Source of the DNA: Actinomyces oris
Lineage (GTDB): Bacteria > Actinomycetota > Actinomycetes > Actinomycetales > Actinomycetaceae
DNA: 64,000 nucleotides
Assembly (NCBI RefSeq): GCF_001553935.1
Contig: NZ_CP014232.1
Span: forward strand, 2,542,001-2,606,000
Direction: 5' to 3'
The translations under genes and the position numbers were made by a program. This document shows positions 36,952 through 45,946 of the stretch, piece by piece; position 1 is the stretch's first letter, and each line of letters begins with the position of its first letter. The notes under the pieces are model-generated. The model was not told the origin of the DNA, searched no databases, and saw nothing but the letters and a program-made list of their open reading frames with translations.

Positions 36952-37660
36952 GCATGGCACGGCGGTCGGGGCGGACCCGATTGGGATCGATGTGCTTGGG
37001 GATCGGCAGGTTCTTGCCGGCCATCGACGTCAGACGCTTGGAGACCTGCGTGATCTCGCTGTCAGTCAGTGACGTGGGCTTGGTCGGGAGCTGGCGCAGT
37101 GTCTTGGACAGGTCGGTCAGGCGTACCTGGCCGGCGTCAGTGCCCACCTGAAGGGTGTGGATGGGAACGGTCGACAGCAGCCGATGGACCTTTCGCTCCT
37201 CCTCGGCCAACATGCGTCGGGTGCGGGTGCTGGGTCCCTCCGCGATGAGAACGACACCGGGGCGTCCCACCAGCCGCCACACGAGGTCCTGGTCCTTGGT
37301 GAAGGCCACGGGCTCGGGCTCCACAAACCAGCCCCGACCGATCTGGTCCAGAACGGCCTTCGCCGCTCCTGGCATTCCCTCGATCTGGGAGAAGGAAGCA
37401 CGGCGCACCACGACTGACAGAATGACCATGTCGATCGTGAGCGCCATGAGGATGCCCACCATCAGCCAGTACCACAGGGACAGTCCGTAGCCGAAGGAGA
37501 CAGCGGCCCCCAGGGCGAGGCAGGTGGCGAGTACCGCCAGCATCACCCATCCGATCCACGGGTAGCTCCGCCGCGAGATCGTGTAGGAGTCCTTGATGTT
37601 CTGAAGGTACTGAGCCAGCCGGCGCTTCTTCTTCGGCTGGGGGGACTGGGCACTACTCAC
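36941..37660 (-). CDS. DUF4191 membrane protein
   Basis: A 239-residue protein of the actinobacterial DUF4191 family. A basic N-terminus is followed by two close transmembrane helices (about 38-58 and 65-85) and a cytoplasmic domain with GWFVEPEPVAF, DLVWRLVGRPGVVLI and a basic C-terminus. The function is unknown; family genes regularly neighbour lipA, as here. The start is uncertain: GTG at 37660 is used, but an ATG at 37696 in the same frame is possible and neither has a good ribosome-binding site. Confidence 0.8.
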   Translation of the reverse strand: MSSAQSPQPKKKRRLAQYLQNIKDSYTISRRSYPWIGWVMLAVLATCLALGAAVSFGYGLSLWYWLMVGILMALTIDMVILSVVVRRASFSQIEGMPGAAKAVLDQIGRGWFVEPEPVAFTKDQDLVWRLVGRPGVVLIAEGPSTRTRRMLAEEERKVHRLLSTVPIHTLQVGTDAGQVRLTDLSKTLRQLPTKPTSLTDSEITQVSKRLTSMAGKNLPIPKHIDPNRVRPDRRAMRGR

Positions 37661-37771
37661 GGGCACACCATAGACGACGTTGGTGCGCCGGCACACATGG
37701 TCTCGCCGTCAGCGTGGCAGGCCGGTGCGCACCGGGAACCCGGTCGGCTGCGTGGGACCCGCGCCTCGCCT

Positions 37772-38803
37772 TCAGCAGGCGGCGGCGAGGTGGGGGTGGG
37801 CCCCTAGCAGGGCCGACGCCTCCTGGCGGGCGGTGGCCGGCTCGGCGAGCTGCGAGAGGTGCTCGGGGATGGGGCGGCCGCGCTTGACCATGGCCCGTCC
37901 CCACAGCATGCCGGCGCGGTAGGAGGAACGCACCATGGGGCCGCTCATGACGGCGGCGAACCCGATCTCCTCGGCCAGGCGGCTGAGATCCACGAACTCC
38001 TGGGGTTTGACCCAGCGGTCAACGGGGTGGTGCAGCTTGGAGGGGCGCAGGTACTGGGTGATGGTGAGGATGTCGCAGCGCGCCTCCACCAGGGCGGCCA
38101 TGGCCGCCTCGATCTCGTCACGGGTCTCGCCCATGCCCAGGATGAGGTTGGACTTGGTGACCAGTCCTGCCTCCGCGGCGGCCGTGATGACGTCGAGGCT
38201 GCCCTGGTAGGAGAAGGCCGGCCGGATCCGCTTGAAGATGCGCGGGACCGTCTCCAGGTTGTGGCCGAGAACCTCGGGGCGCGAGGAGAAGACGTCCTCA
38301 AGCGCGTCGGGGTTTCCCTTGAAGTCGGGGATGAGCAGCTCGACACCGGTGCCCGGCGAGAGCTCGTGCACCTGGCGGGCGGTCTCGGCGTAGAGCCAGG
38401 CACCGCCGTCGGGACGGTCGTCGCGGGCCACCCCGGTGACGGTGGCGTAGCGCAGGTCCATCTCCTTGATCGAGACTGCCACGCGCCTGGGCTCATCGAC
38501 GTCGTACTCGGTGGGACGTCCGGTGGCGATGTCGCAGAAGTCGCAACGTCGGGTGCACATCTCGCCACCCACCAGGAAGGTGGCCTCACGGTCGTTCCAG
38601 CACTCGTAGATGTTGGGGCAGTTGGCCTCAGCACACACCGTGTGCAGGCTCTTCTCCCTCACCAGGCCGCGGACCTCCTGGTAGGTGTCGGAGACGACGG
38701 CGCGGGTGCGCAGCCAGTCGGGCTTGGACTCAATGGGGGTCTGGGCATTGCGCGCCTCAACCCGCAAGAGCTTACGTCCCTCAGGGGCCACGGTGGTGCT
38801 CAC
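37772..38803 (-). CDS. lipA: Lipoyl synthase
   Basis: Radical SAM enzyme that inserts two sulfurs into protein-bound octanoyl groups. The sacrificial auxiliary cluster is held by C57, C62 and C68 ([12 protein letters not shown]) and the radical SAM cluster by C83, C87 and C90 (CTRRCDFC). A C-terminal RSSY motif (VRSSYRAG) gives the last auxiliary-cluster ligand. The length of 343 is normal. GTG at 38803 follows GAGGAGAGG. Its products modify the E2 subunit encoded at 46-47.7 kb. Confidence 0.96.
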   Translation of the reverse strand: MSTTVAPEGRKLLRVEARNAQTPIESKPDWLRTRAVVSDTYQEVRGLVREKSLHTVCAEANCPNIYECWNDREATFLVGGEMCTRRCDFCDIATGRPTEYDVDEPRRVAVSIKEMDLRYATVTGVARDDRPDGGAWLYAETARQVHELSPGTGVELLIPDFKGNPDALEDVFSSRPEVLGHNLETVPRIFKRIRPAFSYQGSLDVITAAAEAGLVTKSNLILGMGETRDEIEAAMAALVEARCDILTITQYLRPSKLHHPVDRWVKPQEFVDLSRLAEEIGFAAVMSGPMVRSSYRAGMLWGRAMVKRGRPIPEHLSQLAEPATARQEASALLGAHPHLAAAC

Positions 38804-38894
38804 GTCTACCTCTCCTCGCTGACGACGGTTCCACGGTGAGTCTAGTACTCCCCCGAGGTTTATAGGACCTCCGGCCTAGGAGTGAGGCCTGTTG

Positions 38895-39596
38895 TCACGT
38901 GGCATCCGCCACCAAGGGAGTCAGATGGTTCTCCAGAGCGCAGACCAGAGCATCCGCGGGGGCGCTGGTCTCCAGATGCCTGCCGGTCTCTGCTGTCAGT
39001 GAGGTCACGCCGGCGTCGTCGATTCCGCAGGGAATGATGCGATCCAGGGAGAAGGCCTCCAGGTCGGGGTCGACGTTCAGGCCGATCCCGTGCATGGTCA
39101 CGCCGCGGGCGACCCTCACCCCTAGAGCGCAGATCTTGCGCTCGGGGCGCACAAGCTGATCCGCCTCGCCCGCGGCTTCAGGATCGGCCGGCAGCCAGAC
39201 CCCGGAGCGCCCCTCAACACGGATCGTCTCCAGTCCGTAGAGGTCGCACAGGTCAATGACGGCGGCCTCCAGGGCCCGTACGTAGCGGATGACGTCAATG
39301 GGTTGGGTCAGGTGCAGGATCGGGTACACGGTCAGCTGTCCGGGCCCGTGCCAGGTGGTCTTGCCGCCACGGTCCACGTCGACCACCGGTACGTGACCGG
39401 GCTCGACGACGTCGGCGCTGGGCCGCTCCCAGGAGTGGGCCCTCCTGCCGACGGTGTAGACCGGCTCGTGCTCCACGAGCAGGAGCGTGGAGGGGCGACG
39501 TCCCTCGGCGACTTCACCGTGAAGATCCTTCTGCCGCTGCCAGCCCTCATGGAAGGGGATGAGCCGGGAACCGAGCTTCATGTCCTCACGCAGCAC
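38895..39596 (-). CDS. lipB: Octanoyltransferase
   Basis: Moves octanoyl from acyl carrier protein to lipoyl domains, the step before LipA. The 233 residues show the family motifs RGGKTTWHGPGQL near 76-88, GRSGVWL near 129-135 and KICALGVRVARGVTMHG starting at K154 (catalytic Lys); C190 in IPCGI is the acyl-thioester residue. ATG at 39596 may alternatively be 39581. It lies upstream of lipA on the same strand, about 90 bases apart, so lipB-lipA-DUF4191 may be one unit. Confidence 0.95.
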   Translation of the reverse strand: MLREDMKLGSRLIPFHEGWQRQKDLHGEVAEGRRPSTLLLVEHEPVYTVGRRAHSWERPSADVVEPGHVPVVDVDRGGKTTWHGPGQLTVYPILHLTQPIDVIRYVRALEAAVIDLCDLYGLETIRVEGRSGVWLPADPEAAGEADQLVRPERKICALGVRVARGVTMHGIGLNVDPDLEAFSLDRIIPCGIDDAGVTSLTAETGRHLETSAPADALVCALENHLTPLVADAT

Positions 39597-39683
39597 GGGC
39601 GCAGTCTACGTGACCACAACCGGCACTCGAGCCCGAGTTATCCACAGGCCGGTCGAAAGGGCTGGTCATTCCGGAGTGCCGTG

Positions 39684-41429
39684 ATGACCATGGAGTGTAT
39701 GAGCCCGACGACGTGCCCCCGCCCTGCCGACCGCTCTCGAGACGGTGCCTCCAACCGTGCCAGGCCCCGGCGCCGTCACCTGTCCTTCCGTCGGCCCCGG
39801 CCTCGGCGTGTCGGCTCCCCTCGCGCAGCCTCGCTGCCTCCCTCCGACGCGGAGCCGAGCATTCCCGACTCGGCACTCAGCACCCTGTCGCAGCAGGGCT
39901 ACACCGTTGGTGAGGTCATGGGGCGCTCGACCGCCTCCAGCGCCCCTCGCCGTGGGCTGGACGGACAGGGGCGTGACGTGGTCATCCGGGTCGTCGACCT
40001 GCCCCACGGACGTGCTGGAGCCATAGTCCTGCGGCGCTTGGCCGATCTGCGCGTCCTGCGCCACCCTGGCCTGGTGACCGTGCGGGAGGTGGTCTCGCTG
40101 CCCGACAACCGGGCAGGCGTCATCATGGACCTCGTTGAAGGGGCGGGACTCGACGTGGTCCTGGGGGCGCGAGGACGGCTGAACGTCTCCTGGCTGGCCA
40201 CGCTCCTGGACGTTCTGGGCTCGGCACTGGCCTACCTGCACGAGCATGGAGCGACCCACGGGGACGTATCTGCCGGCAACGTCCTGGTGGCCGCTGATGG
40301 ACATCCGGTCCTTGTTGACCTACTGGGCTCCGCCATGGAGACGGGTACACAGGAGTATGCCGCGCCGGAACGTCTCACCGGTGCCCCGGCGTCCTCTGCC
40401 GGTGACGTCTACGCCCTGGCCCGTCTGCTGACCGAGTGCGCGGGACAGGGTGGCACTGCCTCCCGGCGCCTGGCGGGAATCCTGACTGACGCGCTGGCCG
40501 AGGATCCCGCTGACCGTCCCAGTGCTCGGGACCTGGCGGCCCGAGCGCCTCAGCTGGGGCAGGCCTCACCCATTGAGCTGCCCGACGGCGCCCGCCTGGC
40601 TGCCGGCTCCCTGCGAGCAGCGGCCCGCACCCCGACTCGCACGGTCGGTTCCAGGCTCAGTCTCAGAGCGGGGGCAGGTTCCCGGCTGAGAACGAAGGGC
40701 GCGCCTCGGAAGGAGGTCGGTAGCGCCAACAGCACCGGGCGGGGGCCCGCGGCCATACGCTGGGGGAGAAGGGCAGTAGCAGGGCGCAGACGCACACGCG
40801 TCTGGGGACTTGCGGCGGTGGTGCTGGTGGCCATCAGCCTGGCCGCCTGGGGACCGGCCAAAGCCCTGGTCTCGCACAGGCCCGCGTGGGCGCTCGGCGC
40901 AGTCGCAAGCCCGTCAAGCCCTGCGCAATCGTCGGCGTCCGCCAGCGCTGGTGCCCTTCCTGTAGGCAGCCCGTCTCCCGCCACCACCGGGAGCTCAACC
41001 GTGAGGGCGTCGACGCCGACTCCTGGAGGGGACGGAGCCGCCGACATGGTCAGTGTCGTCGTCGGACTGGCCGATGCTCGCGACCGGGCTCTCATGGCCG
41101 GTGATGCCATCGCTCTAGCGGCTACGACAGTACCTGGGTCGCCCGCGGCACAGGCTGACACACAGGTTCTCACTGAGCTGCTCGACTCCGGTGAAGGCGT
41201 CGGGGGGCTGCATACCTCCATCAGCCAGGTCGCTGAGATGAGGCTGCCTGACGACGCGGCGGAGCAGTGGGCCGGCGCGAGAGCGGTCCAGGTGACGCTG
41301 TCTCAAAGCGCCTCAACGCGTTCGGGACCTGCGGGAACGCGGACAGTTCCGGCCCTCCAGTCCCGCAGGGTTGTGCTCATCGTCGTCCCGGAGCCGTGGC
41401 GAGTGGCCGACATCCGTACCGTGGAGTGA
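39684..41429 (+). CDS. Atypical serine/threonine kinase-like membrane protein
   Basis: A 581-residue protein with a kinase-fold N-terminal domain (about 65-290), a Ser/Ala/Arg-rich linker, one transmembrane helix (about 373-392) and an extracytoplasmic part rich in Ser, Thr and Pro followed by a small domain. The catalytic loop is HGDVSAGN (H192, D194, N199), but DFG is replaced by DLL, the glycine-rich loop is not recognisable and the usual Lys is Arg in VVIRVVDL. It is therefore likely an inactive or weakly active pseudokinase acting as a scaffold or sensor. ATG 39684 has CGGAG before it; GTG 39681 or ATG 39699 are alternatives. Confidence 0.65.
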   Translation: MTMECMSPTTCPRPADRSRDGASNRARPRRRHLSFRRPRPRRVGSPRAASLPPSDAEPSIPDSALSTLSQQGYTVGEVMGRSTASSAPRRGLDGQGRDVVIRVVDLPHGRAGAIVLRRLADLRVLRHPGLVTVREVVSLPDNRAGVIMDLVEGAGLDVVLGARGRLNVSWLATLLDVLGSALAYLHEHGATHGDVSAGNVLVAADGHPVLVDLLGSAMETGTQEYAAPERLTGAPASSAGDVYALARLLTECAGQGGTASRRLAGILTDALAEDPADRPSARDLAARAPQLGQASPIELPDGARLAAGSLRAAARTPTRTVGSRLSLRAGAGSRLRTKGAPRKEVGSANSTGRGPAAIRWGRRAVAGRRRTRVWGLAAVVLVAISLAAWGPAKALVSHRPAWALGAVASPSSPAQSSASASAGALPVGSPSPATTGSSTVRASTPTPGGDGAADMVSVVVGLADARDRALMAGDAIALAATTVPGSPAAQADTQVLTELLDSGEGVGGLHTSISQVAEMRLPDDAAEQWAGARAVQVTLSQSASTRSGPAGTRTVPALQSRRVVLIVVPEPWRVADIRTVE

Positions 41430-41475
41430 GCTACCTGCCGGACGCGGAATGGGGTGGATGCGGCCCCCGCGGTGC

Positions 41476-43743
41476 TCAGTAGGGCTCGGTCAGGACCGAC
41501 GTGTAGCCCTCGCGGTCGAGCACGTCTCGTGCTTCTGCCACCATCGCCGCTGAACCGCACAGGTAGACGTCCGTGCACTCGGGGTCGAGCTGGAGGTCGT
41601 GAGCGAGTGCGGTGAGGGCCTGGGTGACTCGTCCGTGGAACGCGTCCGGAGCCTCCTGGCGGCTCAGGCAGCGCACGACGGTTCCCGGCATCGGAGAGCC
41701 GATCCTGGTGGTCAGGTCCTCCTCCTGGTAGCGGCACCCGAAGAGCAGAATGTCGCGCTCCAGGCCGGCAGCCTGACCGAACATGGCCAGCATGGGCGCG
41801 ATACCCGTGCCAGTGGCGATGAACAGACGGCGCCTGCCCGAGTCGACGAGCCCGAAGCCTCCCAGGGGCAGCTCCACCACTGTCTGCGCGCCCGTGTCCG
41901 CGTTCTCAATGAACCGGGATCCCCGACCGCCTGTCCGGGTGGAGATGAGCAGACGAAGACGATCCTCCTCCAGCCCCGCGATCGAGTAGTCACGCCATGC
42001 GTCATCGCCCACGTGCAGACGGGCGAACTGCCCCGGCGCCCACGAGCCGATACTGCCGTCCAACTGCAGCTCCGCCTCCCACACGCTGGGAGTCAGACGC
42101 CGTTTGGCGACCAGGGTGGCGAGGTGCTTACCCTCGGGTAGCGCGTGCTCCGCGCGAGACTCAGGAGCCTCGGGCCTCTCGCGCAGGGCGGAGGCGATGG
42201 TGGGATACCCGCGAGGCCCAAGGACCTGGCACGCGGCTGCGACTCCGCCCATCATGGCTCCCATGATGCCTGCGCTCCCGGCATCCTGGCCGGAGAGGAA
42301 CAGGCCCGAAACGGCTGTGCGTGGCCCCAGAGGCCGAGACCGGAACCTCAGCGGAGTGGCCGGAGGTCCGTAGAAGGCCCCGGCGGGATGAGCGGTGTAG
42401 TGCTCGTAGGTCAAAGGAGTGGAGGTCTCCACGTAGTCCACGAGCTCGGTCAGCCCCGGAGCCGCGCTCTCAGCCAGCTCCAGCATGCCTCGGGCGATGT
42501 GCTCCTTGAGAACGGAGTACTCGGGGCCGCGGTTTTCTCGGGGCTGCTCGGCCCACTGCCGGAAGGCCCGCGCGTCACAGAAGGAGATGAGCTCGGCGGT
42601 ATGCGGGGACTCGCCTGACTTCAGGGAGGGAAAGGAGACGAACACGTCATGCAGGTGTCCCTCGAGCAGCGAATCGCTGCAGCGTTGTGCACCCTCGTGA
42701 TCGAGGTCCCGGTTGATCCAGATGTTGCCGCCATCGATGCCGATGCTGCGCGGGTCGTCACGCAGGCGCAGGAACACGGTGACCGCGGACGTACCCGTAC
42801 CCAGGTGCTCCAGCGTGCGGCGCGCGGGCCCGGTGCGCCGCCCGATCTCACCGAATGTGGGCAGCAGGCGGTTGAAGGTGTTGGAGGCGCCGATGGCGGA
42901 GACGATGACCGGGGCGCGGTAGACGCGTTCGCGGACCTGGGCGCCTCGGTGGTCCATGACGCGGACCCCGACCGCCGTCCCGTTCTCGGTGAGGATCTCG
43001 GTGACCTCCTGCCCGACGCGGACAGCGCCTCCGGCCTGCTCAATGCCCTTCTCGAAGGTGCGGGCGATCCGCGCGCTCCCACCGCGGGGGAACCAGGCGC
43101 CCTCGAGGTAGTGGGAGACGATCAGCGCGTGCACGGCAAAGGCCGATCGGGACGGCGGCAGGCCGTAGTCCCCCCACTGACTGGCCAGGACGGCCTTGAG
43201 CCTGGGGGAGCGGAAGTGGGCATCCAGATACGCCTTCGTCGTCTGAGTGGCTCGACGGCCTCCCAGGCGCTGGGCTGCCCTGAGCAGCGAGGCCGCAGGC
43301 CGGGGGACCATCCCCTGGATGAAGCCCAGCGTCGCCCACCGTGTCACCCGGCGAACATCCTGGAAGTAGCGGTGAATGGCTCTGGCCTCCTGCGGGAATG
43401 CGTCAACCAGGTCGCGCTCGTACCGAAGCGGATCGCTGCTGACACGCAGCTCCACGCCCGGGTAGACGAACCTGTCGTAGGAGTCGGGCATGCGGTTCCA
43501 CTCCAGCTCGCCGCCGGAGAGGTAGTCGAAGTAGGCGCGGCCCTGGCTTCCGGGACCGAGCTGACCGATGTAGTGCACCCCCACGTCCCAGGAGGCGCCG
43601 TCACGCCGGAAGGTGTGCGTCAGTCCGCCCGGTTCCGTATGCCGCTCCAGGACCAGAACTCGCTTGCCGCCGGCCTGCGCCAGCAGGCCGGCAGTCGTCA
43701 GGCCTCCAATACCCGAACCAATCACGATGACGTCGTAGGACAT
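41476..43743 (-). CDS. Fusion of retinol-saturase/phytoene-desaturase-like oxidoreductase and ferredoxin-reductase-like domain
   Basis: A 755-residue protein. Residues 1-500 form a FAD-dependent amine-oxidase-type fold like phytoene desaturases and retinol saturases: FAD motif VIGSGIGGLTTAG near 8-20, then an ERHTEPGGLTHTF segment and a C-terminal GLFLSGQDAGSAGIMGAM. Residues about 525-755 form a ferredoxin-NADP reductase-like domain with the flavin motif RDYSIAG near 582 and the NAD(P) motif GTGIAPML near 643. The fusion may carry its own electron supply. ATG 43743 follows GGAGGGG. It is divergent from a TetR gene; the operator overlaps its promoter. The substrate is unknown. Confidence 0.75.
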   Translation of the reverse strand: MSYDVIVIGSGIGGLTTAGLLAQAGGKRVLVLERHTEPGGLTHTFRRDGASWDVGVHYIGQLGPGSQGRAYFDYLSGGELEWNRMPDSYDRFVYPGVELRVSSDPLRYERDLVDAFPQEARAIHRYFQDVRRVTRWATLGFIQGMVPRPAASLLRAAQRLGGRRATQTTKAYLDAHFRSPRLKAVLASQWGDYGLPPSRSAFAVHALIVSHYLEGAWFPRGGSARIARTFEKGIEQAGGAVRVGQEVTEILTENGTAVGVRVMDHRGAQVRERVYRAPVIVSAIGASNTFNRLLPTFGEIGRRTGPARRTLEHLGTGTSAVTVFLRLRDDPRSIGIDGGNIWINRDLDHEGAQRCSDSLLEGHLHDVFVSFPSLKSGESPHTAELISFCDARAFRQWAEQPRENRGPEYSVLKEHIARGMLELAESAAPGLTELVDYVETSTPLTYEHYTAHPAGAFYGPPATPLRFRSRPLGPRTAVSGLFLSGQDAGSAGIMGAMMGGVAAACQVLGPRGYPTIASALRERPEAPESRAEHALPEGKHLATLVAKRRLTPSVWEAELQLDGSIGSWAPGQFARLHVGDDAWRDYSIAGLEEDRLRLLISTRTGGRGSRFIENADTGAQTVVELPLGGFGLVDSGRRRLFIATGTGIAPMLAMFGQAAGLERDILLFGCRYQEEDLTTRIGSPMPGTVVRCLSRQEAPDAFHGRVTQALTALAHDLQLDPECTDVYLCGSAAMVAEARDVLDREGYTSVLTEPY

Positions 43744-43760
43744 CCTTGACCCCTCCAATG

Positions 43761-43808
43761 ACTAGACAGTGTCAAGTCAGCATAGCAGTCAACTGGACAA
43801 TGTCTAGT
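43761..43808. promoter_or_regulatory. TetR operator between the fusion gene and tetR
   Basis: A 13-bp near-perfect inverted repeat (43761-43773 with 43796-43808, one mismatch, arms ACTAGACAGTGTC-like) is centred between the two divergent starts. The position is typical for an autoregulatory TetR site controlling both genes. Confidence 0.7.
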
Positions 43809-43830
43809 AGTTCGGTTCTAGACTCGTCCC

Positions 43831-44451
43831 ATGACCTCTGAAACGACAGGCAACTCCGGGCGCCGCGGCGGCCGAGACCTGCGCTCCGAGCTGCTGCGAA
43901 CCAGCAGGGAGCTCCTCGACGAATCCGGCCCCAGCGCCTTGAGCATGCGGGAGGTCGCGCGCCGCGCCGGCTGCACGCACCAGGCGCCTTACCACTACTT
44001 CGCAAATCGCGAGGCCATCCTGGCTGCCTTGGTGTGTGAGGGTTTCGATGAGCTCGCGGACAGGCTCGCTGTGGCGCACGAGGGACTTGGGAGTGTGGAT
44101 CTGCATGCGGTCCTGGTGGCCTCGGGGAACGCCTACGTTGAGTTTGCGCTACGTCACCCCGGAGTGTTCCGGGTGATGTTCCGACCCGACGTCTGCGATC
44201 CCGAGCGCTTCCCGGAGGTGGTGGAGGCCGGTGAGCGTGCGCGTCATGAGCTGGCCCGTCTGGCGAAGGCCGTGATGGGCGATGGTGCTCAGCTCGAGGT
44301 GGAGGTGCTGATCTGGTCCGGAGTGCACGGCCTGGCATCACTGCTCCTCGACGGCCCCTTGGCGGGCGAGTTCAGCTCCATAGAGGATCGCATCGACTTC
44401 GCTCGCGGCGTCGTCGGTCTTGCTGGGGTGCCCGAGGTTGGCAGGGGCTGA
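43831..44451 (+). CDS. TetR/AcrR-family transcriptional regulator
   Basis: A 206-residue repressor. The N-terminal HTH (about 20-65) has SMREVARRAGCTHQAPYHYFANREAILAALV, the usual TetR signature, and the C-terminal ligand-binding part is all-helical with a FRVMFRPDVCDPERF segment. It is divergent from the flavoprotein fusion gene and very likely represses it and itself through the inverted repeat between them. The ligand is probably the substrate or product of that enzyme; this is inference. Confidence 0.9.
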   Translation: MTSETTGNSGRRGGRDLRSELLRTSRELLDESGPSALSMREVARRAGCTHQAPYHYFANREAILAALVCEGFDELADRLAVAHEGLGSVDLHAVLVASGNAYVEFALRHPGVFRVMFRPDVCDPERFPEVVEAGERARHELARLAKAVMGDGAQLEVEVLIWSGVHGLASLLLDGPLAGEFSSIEDRIDFARGVVGLAGVPEVGRG

Positions 44452-44540
44452 GGGGGCGGAATCGGCATAGCGGCTGGTGGGTGACGGAAGTGGAAAGGTG
44501 TTCGTTCTCCTGACTGAATGTCCTTGTCGGAGATGAGTAG

Positions 44541-44580
44541 CAACATGGGTTGACAAAGTAGTTTCGTCAACCTAGGTTGC
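44541..44580 (+). promoter_or_regulatory. Promoter with paired operator-like palindromes for the HTH gene
   Basis: TTGACA (44550-44555) and TAGGTT (44573-44578) are 17 bases apart, which places the expected transcription start at or next to the ATG at 44585, so the message may be leaderless. Two 12-bp CAAC...GGTTG palindromes (44541-44552 and 44569-44580), 28 bases apart, overlap these elements and look like operators for the small HTH protein. Confidence 0.6.
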
Positions 44581-44584
44581 TCGT

Positions 44585-44827
44585 ATGGATGCGCTCACCG
44601 CAGCCACTGAGGCTGCTAACACCACTCGCCCCGAGGACGGGCTACGAGCCGTGGCGGCTCTGCGACGACTGACGGACAGCCTTGAGCTTGCGCAGGTCGA
44701 GGCCGCTCTACGTGCGGGCATGGGTTGGAGCGAGATCGCCTCCTGTCTTGGAGTCTCTCGTCAGGCAGTCCACAAGAAGTACGCCAAGCGAGTTCAGCCC
44801 GGTCTGGCCCCGACCAGAAGGAGATGA
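44585..44827 (+). CDS. Small helix-turn-helix protein
   Basis: An 80-residue DNA-binding protein with one HTH near residues 48-68 (WSEIASCLGVSRQAVHKKYA), a type that resembles the HTH of sigma-70 region 4 or of plasmid regulators. The N-terminus is a short helix bundle. It overlaps the start region of the next gene by four bases (ATGA), so the two are translated together. Such HTH genes paired with Clp-N-domain genes are common in actinobacteria. It may regulate its own promoter through the two palindromes just upstream. No ribosome-binding site is seen, consistent with a leaderless transcript. Confidence 0.75.
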   Translation: MDALTAATEAANTTRPEDGLRAVAALRRLTDSLELAQVEAALRAGMGWSEIASCLGVSRQAVHKKYAKRVQPGLAPTRRR

Positions 44828-44829
44828 CG

Positions 44830-45804
44830 ATGCCCGCCGTTGACCACTACCTGACCTGGCTCAGCGCCATGCACGCGGAAGCCGCACGCCTTCGCCACCG
44901 GGAGGTCGAGCTGGAGCACATGCTCCTCGGTCTCCTCGCCCAAGGCGGGACGGCTGCAGCCGTCTTGGCGGCCCGGGGCGTGACTCTCACGCGAGCGCGT
45001 GCCGCCATTAAGGAGATGGCTGATACGGACTTTGCTCGCGTGGGCATCAGCCTTCCCGACGCCCTCAGACCTGAGCCGATCTCAGCCGAAGAGCTGACCG
45101 CGGAGGCGGGAGGAGAGATTCCCCTTTCGGACACTGCCGCCGAGTTCATTGACAACAAGGGGACTTCGTTCAACTCCAGCGCTCAGGCTCTGCAAGCCCT
45201 CATCTCCTCATCCACCGTCTCGCTCCAGTCGCCGGTCGTCAGGCTTCTTGCTCACTGCGGAGTTGATGTCGACTGCCTGCGCACCGAGCTCAGTGAGATA
45301 GCGGCCGACAAGGAACCGGCTCGGGGACGCTACCGGATGACTGATGAGTACCGTGGGTACGGCCTGGACCGGGAGCTGAGCCAGGAACGCTTCATCTCCG
45401 CCTCGGTGGCTCAGCTGGCCGCACTACTGAGGGACCCGGATCGGCTCACGTGGTGGGCCCTGCCTCGACAGCAGCTGGTTGAGGTTCTTTCCGACGGCGC
45501 CGTGCAGAGGGTGGAGGGGCGACGTCGGACCCTCTTCCTGAGGTGGCGGCTGGAGACGGCCGTGGACACGAGGGTTACCTGGTCGTGCACCGTCGTCTCA
45601 GGGCGTCGCGACGGTGAGGTGGCCTTCGTGAAGGATCTGCACCTGATCGAGGCGCCAGGTGGCACTCGTGTCCGTCTGGTTCTGGCGCATCGCACATGGG
45701 GGCGGCTGGGGGAGCTGGTCTACCCGATCGTCTGGCGCTGGACTCGTCTGGGGCTGGAGAACACGCTCACCGGTATCGCACGGGCTGCAGCGGAGGACTC
45801 CTGA
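44830..45804 (+). CDS. Clp N-terminal domain / SRPBCC-like protein
   Basis: A 324-residue protein. Residues about 1-160 resemble the double Clp-N repeat that binds substrates in Clp ATPases (RLRHREVELEHMLLGLLAQGG near 20-40, then SSAQALQALISSS near 117), but no ATPase domain follows. The C-terminal part (about 180-324) looks like an SRPBCC-type ligand-binding fold (GLDRELSQERFISASVAQLAALL, then TWWALPRQQLVEV). ATG at 44830 is favoured because AAGGAG ends 6 bases upstream; ATG 44824 is also possible. It is cotranscribed with the HTH gene. The function is unknown. Confidence 0.65.
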   Translation: MPAVDHYLTWLSAMHAEAARLRHREVELEHMLLGLLAQGGTAAAVLAARGVTLTRARAAIKEMADTDFARVGISLPDALRPEPISAEELTAEAGGEIPLSDTAAEFIDNKGTSFNSSAQALQALISSSTVSLQSPVVRLLAHCGVDVDCLRTELSEIAADKEPARGRYRMTDEYRGYGLDRELSQERFISASVAQLAALLRDPDRLTWWALPRQQLVEVLSDGAVQRVEGRRRTLFLRWRLETAVDTRVTWSCTVVSGRRDGEVAFVKDLHLIEAPGGTRVRLVLAHRTWGRLGELVYPIVWRWTRLGLENTLTGIARAAAEDS

Positions 45805-45880
45805 GGCGAGCCGCGAGGCCGGGAACTGGCCGTGGGTTGTCGTATGCCCGAGTACAGGACCCGATAGCCCGGGTACAACG

Positions 45881-45917
45881 AACGGGGCCCCGCACCGTGA
45901 TGGTGCGGGGCCCCGTT
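45881..45917. terminator. Terminator after the E2 gene
   Basis: A perfect 16-bp stem (45881-45896 with 45902-45917) with a 5-base loop between the convergent Clp-N gene and the E2 gene, able to act on both. Confidence 0.85.
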
Positions 45918-45946
45918 GTTGACGGCCTAGCGGGCCGAGCGCAGGC

